A DNA stretch of 64,000 bases from Candidatus Babeliaceae bacterium. Its GTDB lineage: Bacteria > Babelota > Babeliae > Babelales > Babelaceae. Under the pieces are notes generated by a model. The model ran no database searches and was not told where the DNA came from. It saw only the letters and a program-made list of their open reading frames with translations. The position numbers and the translations under genes were made by a program. This document shows, piece by piece, positions 29,243 through 38,525 of this stretch (positions are counted from its first letter, which is position 1; each line of letters starts with the position of its first letter). Location of the stretch: NCBI GenBank assembly GCA_016933915.1, contig JAFFZZ010000114.1, positions 1 to 64,000 on the forward strand, written 5' to 3'.

Positions 29243-30205
29243 TTACTGCGCTGCAGGCATACGCGCAAGTCCTCTAGCCACCGATGAACCTGAATCATCA
29301 CCATCAGAAAGGACTCCTAATTTTTCGAGAACTTCGCGCACCTCATCATAATTGCCATTTTCAAGGTGCATAGCCAACATACCAGCCTCACGAGCACCGC
29401 AGATATTCTCTGGCTGATCATCAATAAAGAGAACCTCATACGGCTTCAAATTATATTTCTCGCAAAACGAACAATATATTGAGCGATATGGCTTTATATT
29501 TTTAACAGTTCCATCAGTATTCAGCGCACCGACAAAGCCCGACACAAAAAAGTTTGCTGGATTTAAAAGCTCAAAAATAGAAGCGCATGCTGGATTTGTT
29601 CGAAGATCGGTGAAGCCCTCCCGATCAAAGTTTGAGAGCAAGAACACACGACCTTCCCCCATGCAACCAACACAGTCACGAAGAAGCGCTACACCTTTAG
29701 CAATCGACTGAGCGCACGCAGCAGGATCAAGAACTATATCAAATATTGCACGTAGCAAGCGTTTTTCACTATTATTTCTCAGATATTTTTCGGGCTGCTC
29801 ATCAAGCTCTTTTTCTATAATCTCACGCAACTCATCGCTGGTGATAAGCCCCGCCTGCCACAAACAAAAAAGATGCGGTAATTCAGAACCATTCCCGCAG
29901 GCACATTTACACCCTGCTTCTGGCACCTGCTTTCCACCGATTTTTTCCATAACTTCAAAAACACGACTTGATACGCCACTCAGATTTCCCCGAAAAGCCT
30001 GCCCTATAAGCCCTCCAATGCCAAGCTCTCTCGTAAGTCTTTTTACGGCACCAGACCGAGGAAAATCAATAAGAACACCGCCTACATCAAAAACAATAGC
30101 TTTAATCCCGTTCGCCCTACTCTGTAATAAGAAAGGAAACGAGCCCCCCAGAAAAACTAGTGTTGCCAAAGCAAAAATCGACTTATTGCATCTAATCATG
30201 TTCAT
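29243..30205 (-). CDS. HAD-superfamily hydrolase with N-terminal signal-like segment
   Basis: 'IKAIVFDVGGVLIDF', 'VFLLSNFDREGF', 'KPYEVLFIDDQPENICGAREAGM'; preceded by 'KSIFALATLVFLGGSFPFLLQSRANG'. Confidence 0.85.
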   Translation of the reverse strand: MNMIRCNKSIFALATLVFLGGSFPFLLQSRANGIKAIVFDVGGVLIDFPRSGAVKRLTRELGIGGLIGQAFRGNLSGVSSRVFEVMEKIGGKQVPEAGCKCACGNGSELPHLFCLWQAGLITSDELREIIEKELDEQPEKYLRNNSEKRLLRAIFDIVLDPAACAQSIAKGVALLRDCVGCMGEGRVFLLSNFDREGFTDLRTNPACASIFELLNPANFFVSGFVGALNTDGTVKNIKPYRSIYCSFCEKYNLKPYEVLFIDDQPENICGAREAGMLAMHLENGNYDEVREVLEKLGVLSDGDDSGSSVARGLARMPAAQ

Positions 30206-30402
30206 ATCACAATCCCCAATACTCTTTAACTTATAATCTCGATAAATATTAGATTTTTAGTATGCCCAAAATAAAAAATTTGTCAAAAAATGCTATTGCG
30301 CATAAAAATTGATAATTTACCGCACCCCTAGAGTTTTATGAGGATAGTTTCGTAGTATTGGAAAGAGATGGTGAATGTTGCTGTCAAAAAGGAAAATTGT
30401 TT

Positions 30403-31116
30403 ATGAAACTGTCCCTGAAAACGCTACTATTTTATGCTACGCTCATATCAGCACAACTCTGGGCGCAAGATTCAATGCTACCAAAGCCGGCAACCGACAG
30501 ATCCGAAAAGATTGGAGAGGTGAAGGAAATCGGGGTTGAGTGGCTCCAGTATGGCAAAAAAAACGCCTTGCTTACCCGCTTTTCACACCATGTACCACAG
30601 TGGATCGGCCTCAAGAAAGAGCTTAGTTTCTGTGAAAATGAAAGATATACGCCAGAGGCGCTTCTGCAATGGGAAAAAACATACGGAGAACTCAATTATT
30701 ACCTCGCACAACAATATACCACCCAAAATATCTCTCTCGACAGCCAAGCATTCTTCAACAAAACAGCCCGCCGTTTCTATCTTTATGGAAAAACACTGCT
30801 GCAAGCAGGTTCTCTTATCAAAGATGACTTTATCACTGGCAACCGAAAAAAACGGACCTCACATATTCTTTATGCTCGCCGGCAAGTAATCATCGGACTC
30901 AAAACAATACGCGACACCATATCAAACCAACTGGCACCACAACCTACCGGATTCTGGACATGGCTAACAAAAAGGGAAAGCACGGCACCAGATTGCGCGA
31001 TAAAAGAGACACTTGCCGGTATGTTTACTGGCCTAGAGGCTATGTACGAAAAATTCCTCAAAGACCTCGACCGAGCCCTCGCGACCCCAAGCTGCAAATC
31101 AAATGCCAAGCTCTAA
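30403..31116 (+). CDS. Predicted secreted protein of unknown function
   Basis: Signal peptide MKLSLKTLLFYATLISAQLWAQ. Confidence 0.75.
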   Translation: MKLSLKTLLFYATLISAQLWAQDSMLPKPATDRSEKIGEVKEIGVEWLQYGKKNALLTRFSHHVPQWIGLKKELSFCENERYTPEALLQWEKTYGELNYYLAQQYTTQNISLDSQAFFNKTARRFYLYGKTLLQAGSLIKDDFITGNRKKRTSHILYARRQVIIGLKTIRDTISNQLAPQPTGFWTWLTKRESTAPDCAIKETLAGMFTGLEAMYEKFLKDLDRALATPSCKSNAKL

Positions 31117-31194
31117 ATAAAAGCACCTGGAGACAGACCTGATCAACAAATCGAATTGCACCACTGTCGATCTTTACACACTTTTTAAAAAAAA

Positions 31195-31223
31195 TTGACA
31201 AACTGCGAGGCTCAAGGTATCCT
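31195..31223 (+). promoter_or_regulatory. Predicted sigma70-type promoter of the WD40 gene at 31276
   Basis: TTGACA (31195-31200), 17-nt spacer, TATCCT (31218-31223). Confidence 0.5.
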
Positions 31224-31275
31224 GTAACAGATCATTGATAAAACTAAAAGAATCAAAAAACGAGAGTTTATTAAA

Positions 31276-32199
31276 ATGAAATTCAAAAACTATATATCTT
31301 TATTATTTTTTGCAGGAACTATATATGCCACCCATGCAACAGCTATGGACCCTATCAACACCTTTAAAACTGCCAAAGACTACCATATAGAATGCTACTG
31401 TATTAACGATGACAAAATTATTAGCGCAGATTGTTGCTATCTCAGAACTTTTAACCTTTCAGATGGAAAGCTTCTTGTCGAAGCCCTATATCTGCAAAGA
31501 AGAGATTGTGCCACCAGTATCGATGCCTACAAAGACACCATAGTCTTAGGAGACACCGAAGGAAACATTAAGGTATTTGACTCAAGAAAAGAGAAATTTT
31601 TAAAAATACCAGAGGCTCATACACAGGAAGTCACGAGCATTAAAATGATCGACGAAGTAACCATCGTTTCTGGCTCTGCAGATGGCAACCTCAAGATATG
31701 GAAGAAAAAAACCGGCAACTGGGAAATGTTCAAAGAACTTGAAGCACACACCGCCAAAATTATTGCAATTATTTATGAAGACAACAAAATAATGACTGCC
31801 TCGAATGAACAAATCACGAAGATTTGGGACCTTGATGGCAACCTCAAAGAAACCAGAACCGATTTCAACTGGGGCATCCACTGTAAAGTCGATAAAACGA
31901 TCATTTACCCAACGTGCTGCAACACATTTGCAATCTTGGACGTATCGGGTTCTCAACATAAACCGGTATACAAGTTGGTGAATGAATTGAAAGATAAGGA
32001 TAGTAATCTCAAAATTCTTGTTGCAACCAAAAATAAAATTGTCGCAGGATACGAGGACGGAACCGTTAAGATTTGGAATGACGCTGCTTTTATCTCTCAA
32101 AAATGCATAGGAAAAATGCGGCTCAATCTAAAAAAACAGCATGAAGCGAAAGACGAAAAGTTTCGTCACGACACCTTATTCTTTCACGAGCAACAATAA
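31276..32199 (+). CDS. Predicted secreted WD40-repeat protein
   Basis: Signal peptide. Repeats 'AHTQEVTSIKMIDEVTIVSGSADGNLKIWKKKTG', 'AHTAKIIAIIYEDNKIMTASNEQITKIWDLDG', 'KNKIVAGYEDGTVKIWNDA'. Confidence 0.88.
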   Translation: MKFKNYISLLFFAGTIYATHATAMDPINTFKTAKDYHIECYCINDDKIISADCCYLRTFNLSDGKLLVEALYLQRRDCATSIDAYKDTIVLGDTEGNIKVFDSRKEKFLKIPEAHTQEVTSIKMIDEVTIVSGSADGNLKIWKKKTGNWEMFKELEAHTAKIIAIIYEDNKIMTASNEQITKIWDLDGNLKETRTDFNWGIHCKVDKTIIYPTCCNTFAILDVSGSQHKPVYKLVNELKDKDSNLKILVATKNKIVAGYEDGTVKIWNDAAFISQKCIGKMRLNLKKQHEAKDEKFRHDTLFFHEQQ

Positions 32200-32222
32200 G
32201 TAAATTCTTCATTATTTTTATT

Positions 32223-32258
32223 AGAGGGGGAATGCTTCACCGCATCCCCTCTTTTTTT
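32223..32258 (+). terminator. Rho-independent terminator after WD40 gene
   Basis: agaggggga-atgcttcaccgca-tcccctct followed by a T run. Confidence 0.65.
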
Positions 32259-32472
32259 ACAGCGAAAAATCTTTCAAAACACAATTCCGTTGAAGCTCAA
32301 ACACTTCCACATTTTATTACACACATAAATATTGTTGACATATCAAGAAAACTACTTAAAAATCAACAGGTTTTGTTGTAGAAACAATCAAAACAAAAAA
32401 CTAACTTCAAATGAAAGCGGGAACAAGCTTTTTAAAAATTAGAACACAGCTTTAAGGTCAGAGAATACTATT

Positions 32473-33714
32473 ATGAACTACCAAATTTATTTTCGGGTCC
32501 CCCTTATACTATGCGCCATGTTAGGGAACGGAATGTTTTTTTCGATAAGCGCTATGGAACAACACTACAACCCATGCACATTACTCCAAACCTTTAAAAA
32601 AGATTGGCTCAGCATCGCAATTCACAAAAAATATCTCTTCAAAGGAAAACTTGAAGGCACCATAGAAATAATCGACCTCGTAACGAAAAAACACATTGAT
32701 AATATCAAATACAATGAAGCCAGCCCTAACACCTTAGAACCTATCATCAAACTCTTCGCAAAAAACGACAAGATCTTCGCAGAATCACGTTACGAAACAA
32801 AAATTTGGGACTTAAAATCTGGAAAAAACCTTACGGGTGCAGGTGTTCCCAAAGAATCATCTTCAATCAACAACTATCTCATTACAAAAGCAATAAAGTT
32901 CGATTCAAACCACAATTTAATCGGAACCATCAATATTTATAATTTAAAAGACATGAAACCAAAAAAATCTTTCGACATACCTATCGAAGATAAAATCACG
33001 CAACCTCGTTACCGAAAAAATTTATTATCTATGTTGGTAGGAGATAACAAAATCATTATCACAAACACAAACAAGTCCCCTGACCAACATCTCTATCTCC
33101 CTGATAACAGTACTATCATTCACAAGCTTGGCAACTGGCCGAGCGAAGGAAAATATCAAAGAAACCCTTTTATCGTCGAATCGAAAGACAGAAAAATCAT
33201 AAAGCTGCTTCTTAAATTCGGATACATCTGTATTTATAATTCCCCCCAAGTTAGAAGTACTCTTATGGAAATTCTACACAACAAGAGATCACAAGAAATT
33301 GATTATGCTATCAGTACGCACAATAAAATTATTTTCACGGTCAAAAACAAAATATTCTTTGCAGATCATACGGGGAGAACGCTTAAAACACTTACCGGTC
33401 ACGATCAAGGGACATACATTCATGCCCTCTGTATTTTGTCAAACCTGCTCTTTTCCGGGGCAACTGACGGAACCGTCAAAATATGGGGCATACTTACCGG
33501 AGAATGCTTAGGAACTATTCGTAACCACGTGTCTGCTATAACAAAAATTTATGGATGGAAAGATATAATCGTTACCAGCAACAGCAACCATACCTTGAAG
33601 GTATGGAGAATCCCAGACAGTCTCAAAGGGTACCGAACGCAAACCAACCTCCGGGAACAGGTAAGAACTACCAAAAGAGTTGCACCGAACATTTTTTTTC
33701 AATACAACAACTAA
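32473..33714 (+). CDS. Predicted secreted WD40-repeat protein (second copy)
   Basis: Signal-like N-term. 'LTGHDQGTYIHALCILSNLLFSGATDGTVKIWGILTGECLGTIRNHVSAITKIYGWKDIIVTSNSNHTLKVWRIPD'. Confidence 0.85.
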   Translation: MNYQIYFRVPLILCAMLGNGMFFSISAMEQHYNPCTLLQTFKKDWLSIAIHKKYLFKGKLEGTIEIIDLVTKKHIDNIKYNEASPNTLEPIIKLFAKNDKIFAESRYETKIWDLKSGKNLTGAGVPKESSSINNYLITKAIKFDSNHNLIGTINIYNLKDMKPKKSFDIPIEDKITQPRYRKNLLSMLVGDNKIIITNTNKSPDQHLYLPDNSTIIHKLGNWPSEGKYQRNPFIVESKDRKIIKLLLKFGYICIYNSPQVRSTLMEILHNKRSQEIDYAISTHNKIIFTVKNKIFFADHTGRTLKTLTGHDQGTYIHALCILSNLLFSGATDGTVKIWGILTGECLGTIRNHVSAITKIYGWKDIIVTSNSNHTLKVWRIPDSLKGYRTQTNLREQVRTTKRVAPNIFFQYNN

Positions 33715-33870
33715 AGAATCAGAGACTCTTGCGTGAAAAACCTGCTTCCACTAGATTTTCATTATTCCAGCTACTAAAGAGCCAAACAACAAATTGCATC
33801 AAAAAACAGTCGTAGCTGATAAAAGTATTTGGTTTAAAAAGCACCTGCTCACGAAACAAGAGGAGCTACT

Positions 33871-34302
33871 ATGAGCGAGCGACCTGCATTGTATAACCCG
33901 GAAATTATGAAGCTTTATCGAACAACCCCCTATCGCGGCACGGTAGAAAACCCGTCGTTCATCACAGAAAAAGTTAGCCCATCCTGCGGCGATCGTGTTG
34001 TTTTTTCAGGAATTGTCAAAGATGATCATGTCGTTAACGTAAAATTTTCTGGTGAGGGATCGATGGTTACCCAGGTAGTCGCCTCCATTTTATGTGAGCT
34101 CGCACTTAATAAACCAATTATCGATATCTTAAAAATGGGTGCCCCTGATATCGAAAAAATTCTGCACGACCGTCTTAATCTCGAGCTTGGGCCAACCCGA
34201 TTTGAAGTAGTTCTTTTTGTTCTCGATGTTCTTCAGCAAGGACTTGCCGGCTATGATGGATCATGTCCAGGTTGCGCGCGCATTACGGAACCTCAGCACT
34301 AA
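33871..34302 (+). CDS. SufU/IscU-like Fe-S scaffold homolog with atypical cysteine pattern
   Basis: 'NPSFITEKVSPSCGDRVVFSGIVKDDHVVNVKFSGEGSMVTQVVASIL...LGPTRFEVVLFVLDVLQQGL'. SufU family layout, first Cys kept, second and third ligand positions Ser and Val. Confidence 0.78.
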   Translation: MSERPALYNPEIMKLYRTTPYRGTVENPSFITEKVSPSCGDRVVFSGIVKDDHVVNVKFSGEGSMVTQVVASILCELALNKPIIDILKMGAPDIEKILHDRLNLELGPTRFEVVLFVLDVLQQGLAGYDGSCPGCARITEPQH

Positions 34303-35350
34303 CAGTATAGACCAGCGGGACAGCTGGTTTACCCATCTCTGCGAACGGTGGGATACCCTATGTTTAGATGAAAAGGGGCAACAAATACTTTTTAGCACTA
34401 AAGACAACCTTACCCACCCGTATGGCGACGAGAAATTAAAAAGCCGAATGGATATAGCTCGTTTTGATCATCCTGCATCCTATCAAATCTGTGGGATCGA
34501 TGGCTCCCAAATATATCCTGACCGACACGAACAATTGCCATATTTACTTATTAATGTCGGGCTCGCCTCCTTCACTTATCGGGAAAAAAGCCATGTCTCT
34601 TTTTCTTCAACTCCTTATCTCTACCCGCTTGAAGATATCGCCGCGGAGATTGGTGAAATGTGGCTATCTGCCCCCATTATCAATCAGCTACGTGGAGAAC
34701 GAGAACTTGAGATGGGTATTACCCACGGTTCACTACATCCTGAATCGCTTGTCCTCTTTGACGGATCTCTTCTCTGGCTCCATCTTTCAGCAGAACCGCA
34801 TCAAAAAAAACAATACCTCGAGCGACTCTGCTCGCTTTTTCAGGAACTGTATAATCGCCGAATTTTACACGGGGGTTACGTAAGTCTTCCCCACAGCCGT
34901 GAGCTCGTCCAACTCACCACAGAATATGGAGAAATTGCCGAATCATGGCCCCGTCTTTTTACCGATTCAGATATTATGTCATATCATCTACAGCCGGGGC
35001 AGCGAACGTCATTTTTTACACCTCGTCCAGAAACCACCAAGGCTTACCCTGGACCACTCTGTCCTTGCTTCTGTTACCTCAATACTGGTACCGAAATTGG
35101 ACGGCTTGAACTGCCTGCGTGGATTCTGGCTGACGAGGGAAAAAGCAATACAATCGTTACACAACTTCTTGACCAATGCCTTAAAGGAGATGGCTATCCT
35201 CGCTGCCTTGCCGAAGCGCATGAACAGGCGGTCATCAAAGAGTCCGATCGAATTTTCTTCAATAAACTAGTTCAAAACCACTTGATGAGCCACGGCAAGA
35301 AAATCACACTTTCAAGGAAAAAAAACGCGAAAGTAGAACGTACACTTTAA
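34253..35350 (+). CDS. NurA-domain nuclease-like protein
   Basis: 'QICGIDGSQIYPDRHEQLPYLLINVGLASFTYRE', 'SLVLFDGSLLWLHL', 'GGYVSLPHSRELVQLT', 'LELPAWILAD...YPRCLAEAHEQAVI' match NurA-family layout. Confidence 0.72.
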   Translation: MMDHVQVARALRNLSTNSIDQRDSWFTHLCERWDTLCLDEKGQQILFSTKDNLTHPYGDEKLKSRMDIARFDHPASYQICGIDGSQIYPDRHEQLPYLLINVGLASFTYREKSHVSFSSTPYLYPLEDIAAEIGEMWLSAPIINQLRGERELEMGITHGSLHPESLVLFDGSLLWLHLSAEPHQKKQYLERLCSLFQELYNRRILHGGYVSLPHSRELVQLTTEYGEIAESWPRLFTDSDIMSYHLQPGQRTSFFTPRPETTKAYPGPLCPCFCYLNTGTEIGRLELPAWILADEGKSNTIVTQLLDQCLKGDGYPRCLAEAHEQAVIKESDRIFFNKLVQNHLMSHGKKITLSRKKNAKVERTL

Positions 35351-37080
35351 ACGACTACTTCTCTCATCTCACGTTTTCTTTCAACAAGCAATTTTACCAC
35401 CTTCTTCAAAGTAGGAACCACCTCGCGTACCGACCATGATACAAGACCGGTCATCAACGAAGCTTCACGGAGCGAATAATTAAAGTTAAAGGTATGCAAA
35501 AAGCCACCGATATCAAAATACTTCAAAGGATCAAACTGCTGGTTATAGCGCTCATTCTTGATGATAGGGATATACACAACAACCGGTTTGCCAGGTCCGT
35601 CATCGAAAATAGAAACTGGCTGTGAAAGAGCTTTCTCATAATCAATTTTTGGAAACGGAATAGCATGTTGCTGTGCATAGACTTCTGCCTTTTGCAACTC
35701 ACCACCATCCGCAACATTTCCCGACGCATCAAAAATAATTACCAGATCGGAAGAACGTTCAGGACGTATAGTCCAGATCGGAATGTTGCATGCCAAACCA
35801 GCATCCACTACGGCATGTTTGCTTGATTTTGGATCAACAACGTCATTCATCTTACGAGTAAAATTACGCATCTTATAAGCAAAGAGTCTAATATCACCAA
35901 ATGATGTCATTACCAGCTGCTGCAAGGCACTAAACAGAATACGTGGCTCCGCAGTTTTCAATACATGCTCATAGATTTCACGGAAAGAAGCCGAGATAGC
36001 AGACCCCCAGATACCCATCCACGTACAAAGCGGCAAAGGTGGATTTATCTTCGCGGCAGAGCCGGCAACAAAAGATGACCCAACGCTCCAGGTAGGCACC
36101 GATGCTCCATCACTTCCTACGCAGTCGAGATAGGCAACCTCAAATGGTGAACACTCACCAAACAAATACCCTCTTTTGGAGGCACGATCGTTAGCTATCT
36201 CATCCTCAGAAATGTTCACCGCATTAACTACACAATTCTCAGTTTCAGACGAACCTTCAGTACGAAGCATAACAGGAACTATAAAGGTATAAAGAGGCAA
36301 TGGATGTTCGCCATGCGTTAAATACATCCCCTGCTGGGCAAGATGTGTCGTAAGAAGCTCTTTAGGTTCAACACCAAGATATGATGCCCCAAGCATCAAC
36401 CCATAAATAAGGATCGCCGGCGAGGGCAATGGAGTTCCCTCAAAAATAATAGTCCGGATAACCGCTTCGGTAATCACCGGCAGCATATCGTGCAAAGCCT
36501 CGAGCTGCTCATCAACACCCCATTGGAAAAAACCGTTGGTGATGCGATCCATCATGTCTCCATAGAACTCATTAAAAGATTTCCCTGAAATCATCCAAGA
36601 AGCAACCGTCCATGTAGACCCCGATAAACTCGCCACCCGGTTAGTCATCGGCAAAATCTTGCTCTCCTCAAGAGCTTTAAGTCCTCCCAGCGTCCAGAGA
36701 GAAGCACGAACACCACCGCCACTGCATAAAACATCTATCGATGGCGTTTCTTCAAGAGAAACAGACTCACCAATAAAATCACTTATCGCTCTGCAACATC
36801 GTTCCTCACGCAACTTATTAAAGGCGATCTCACACTCGCCCATCCCGCCTCTTGAAAGAGGTCGGACAGTAGCATGCTCGTCTTTATAAGGATTTGTAAT
36901 AACCGAATTATAAATCCCCTCAAGAAGCGAACGATCAACATAAACAAATTGTCCTTCAGGCGTCTGCACGAAACTTCCGTCAGCATATCTCAAGATGACT
37001 TCCCTTTCCCGAGGCCCGGCAATCAAGGTCACCGAAAACAAAAGACCGAGCAGACCAAAAAAACTTTTTTGCAAGTACAT
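35347..37080 (-). CDS. Secreted cytosolic phospholipase A2-like (group IV cPLA2/PLA2_B catalytic domain)
   Basis: 'VLCSGGGVRASLWTLGGLKALEE', nucleophile motif 'ASLSGSTWTVASWM', 'AVVDAGLACNIPIWTIRPERSSDLVIIFDASG...IPFPKID', 'HTFNFNY'. N-terminal signal peptide. Confidence 0.85.
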   Translation of the reverse strand: MYLQKSFFGLLGLLFSVTLIAGPREREVILRYADGSFVQTPEGQFVYVDRSLLEGIYNSVITNPYKDEHATVRPLSRGGMGECEIAFNKLREERCCRAISDFIGESVSLEETPSIDVLCSGGGVRASLWTLGGLKALEESKILPMTNRVASLSGSTWTVASWMISGKSFNEFYGDMMDRITNGFFQWGVDEQLEALHDMLPVITEAVIRTIIFEGTPLPSPAILIYGLMLGASYLGVEPKELLTTHLAQQGMYLTHGEHPLPLYTFIVPVMLRTEGSSETENCVVNAVNISEDEIANDRASKRGYLFGECSPFEVAYLDCVGSDGASVPTWSVGSSFVAGSAAKINPPLPLCTWMGIWGSAISASFREIYEHVLKTAEPRILFSALQQLVMTSFGDIRLFAYKMRNFTRKMNDVVDPKSSKHAVVDAGLACNIPIWTIRPERSSDLVIIFDASGNVADGGELQKAEVYAQQHAIPFPKIDYEKALSQPVSIFDDGPGKPVVVYIPIIKNERYNQQFDPLKYFDIGGFLHTFNFNYSLREASLMTGLVSWSVREVVPTLKKVVKLLVERKREMREVVV

Positions 37081-37140
37081 ATGCTCCCTTTCCGAAAAAA
37101 CAACTTTAAGGGAAATGTAATATGCTGCAGGTCTCTGTGG

Positions 37141-37929
37141 TCAAGCTTTTGGCAAGCAAAAGAGCGATTCCGCATTAGATGTCGTTTTCTGTGCAACATC
37201 AACAAAATCGACTTTCAAAAGCTCACTTATGAACCGAGCAATAGTAGCAATTTCACGGGGAGAGTTTTTCTTACCGCGAATTGCCTGTGGCGGCAAAAAA
37301 GGAGCATCGGTTTCTAGCAGAAGATGATCTAAGCCCGCGGCCCCGACCACAGAACGCAAAGAACCGTTTTTAGGGTAGGTTACCGGTCCACCAATACCGA
37401 TGAGAAAACCAAGATCAAAAACCCGCCAAGCATCATCGATCCCTTCAGAAAAGCAGTGAACAACACCTAAAATATTTTCAGCACGATACGATTCCAGGAT
37501 AGTCATGGTCGCATCAAAGGAATTGCGGGTATGGATAACAAGCGGCAATTTTTTTTCGATTGCCAATTCAATCTGCGCATGAAACAACGATTCCTGATAC
37601 TGTCGATGTTCGCCAGGATGATAGAAATCAAGTCCTGTCTCACCAACGGCAACTACATAGTGCTTAGTATCGCCTTCAATCAAAAGACGCAACTGTGCAA
37701 GATCATCACGCCAACCAGCATGTCCATCGCACGGATGAAGTCCCACCGTCGCCCACACAGTCCCTTCAAAAAGTTTTGCGAACTGTATCGCCTGAGAACT
37801 TGTCGAAACCGTCGTTCCAACGGTTATCATCCGCAAAACATCAGCCCGCTGAGCTTCGGCAACAACCTCCTTCACCGACGACAAATCTTCTGCCACCATT
37901 TCCAAGTGGCAATGTGTATCGATCAGCAT
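37141..37929 (-). CDS. tatD: TatD-family metal-dependent hydrolase
   Basis: 'MLIDTHCHLEM', 'ATVGLHPCDGH', 'VAVGETGLDFYH', 'LPLVIHTRNSFDATMTIL', 'LLLETDAPFLPPQAIRGKKNSP'. Confidence 0.94.
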   Translation of the reverse strand: MLIDTHCHLEMVAEDLSSVKEVVAEAQRADVLRMITVGTTVSTSSQAIQFAKLFEGTVWATVGLHPCDGHAGWRDDLAQLRLLIEGDTKHYVVAVGETGLDFYHPGEHRQYQESLFHAQIELAIEKKLPLVIHTRNSFDATMTILESYRAENILGVVHCFSEGIDDAWRVFDLGFLIGIGGPVTYPKNGSLRSVVGAAGLDHLLLETDAPFLPPQAIRGKKNSPREIATIARFISELLKVDFVDVAQKTTSNAESLFCLPKA

Positions 37930-38089
37930 AGAAAACCTTTCCTTTTCAGCTTTTTTAACGGGACCCATTTGACAAAAAAAGGAGCATCGCTATTATAACC
38001 TATAAGTCGTGTTGCTGAAATTTAAATCGGTGCGCGACTTAAGCAGTGTTATTCTTTAATTGTCTATATGTCAACGCAAGGAGTCTCGT

Positions 38090-38383
38090 ATGAATAAGTC
38101 TGAGTTAATTGATACGCTCAGCCTTGAGACAGGGTTCGATAAAGGAGCAGTCAGTCGTCTATTACGCGCATTCCAGGATAATGTTGCGCGAGCTCTTGAA
38201 AAGGGCGACAAAATTCAGTTGTCTGGTTTTGGTACATTTACCCTTTCGCGCCGAGGCGCCCGTAAAGGAATAAATCCACAAACCAAAGAGACTATCCAGT
38301 TGCCTGAGATTTTTGTTCCGAAATTTAAACCGGGCAAGAATTTCAAAGAAGTAGTAAATCGTTCAAAAAAGGGTCGTTGCTAA
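38090..38383 (+). CDS. hup: HU-family DNA-binding protein
   Basis: 'MNKSELIDTLSLETGFDKGAVSRLLRAFQDNVARALEKGDKIQLSGFGTFTLSRRGARKGINPQTKETIQLPEIFVPKFKPGKNFKEVV'. Confidence 0.96.
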   Translation: MNKSELIDTLSLETGFDKGAVSRLLRAFQDNVARALEKGDKIQLSGFGTFTLSRRGARKGINPQTKETIQLPEIFVPKFKPGKNFKEVVNRSKKGRC

Positions 38384-38413
38384 GGCGATTACTATAGCGA
38401 ACAAGCATTTCAC

Positions 38414-38447
38414 AAGAAAGCCGTCCTTTTAAAAGGACGGCTTTCTT
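38414..38447 (+). terminator. Rho-independent terminator after HU gene
   Basis: Perfect 17-bp inverted repeat aagaaagccgtcctttt/aaaaggacggctttctt. Confidence 0.85.
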
Positions 38448-38525
38448 ACTCACTTTTTTTGCCTTTTAACCAACTTGGCATTACACTGTTTACTGCTAAA
38501 GTCTATTTTTTGAGGACATCATCAC

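Noticed and set aside
32334-32375. TTGACA box upstream of the second WD40 gene
   Set aside because: No acceptable -10 element at 16-18 nt; could be chance in AT-rich sequence.
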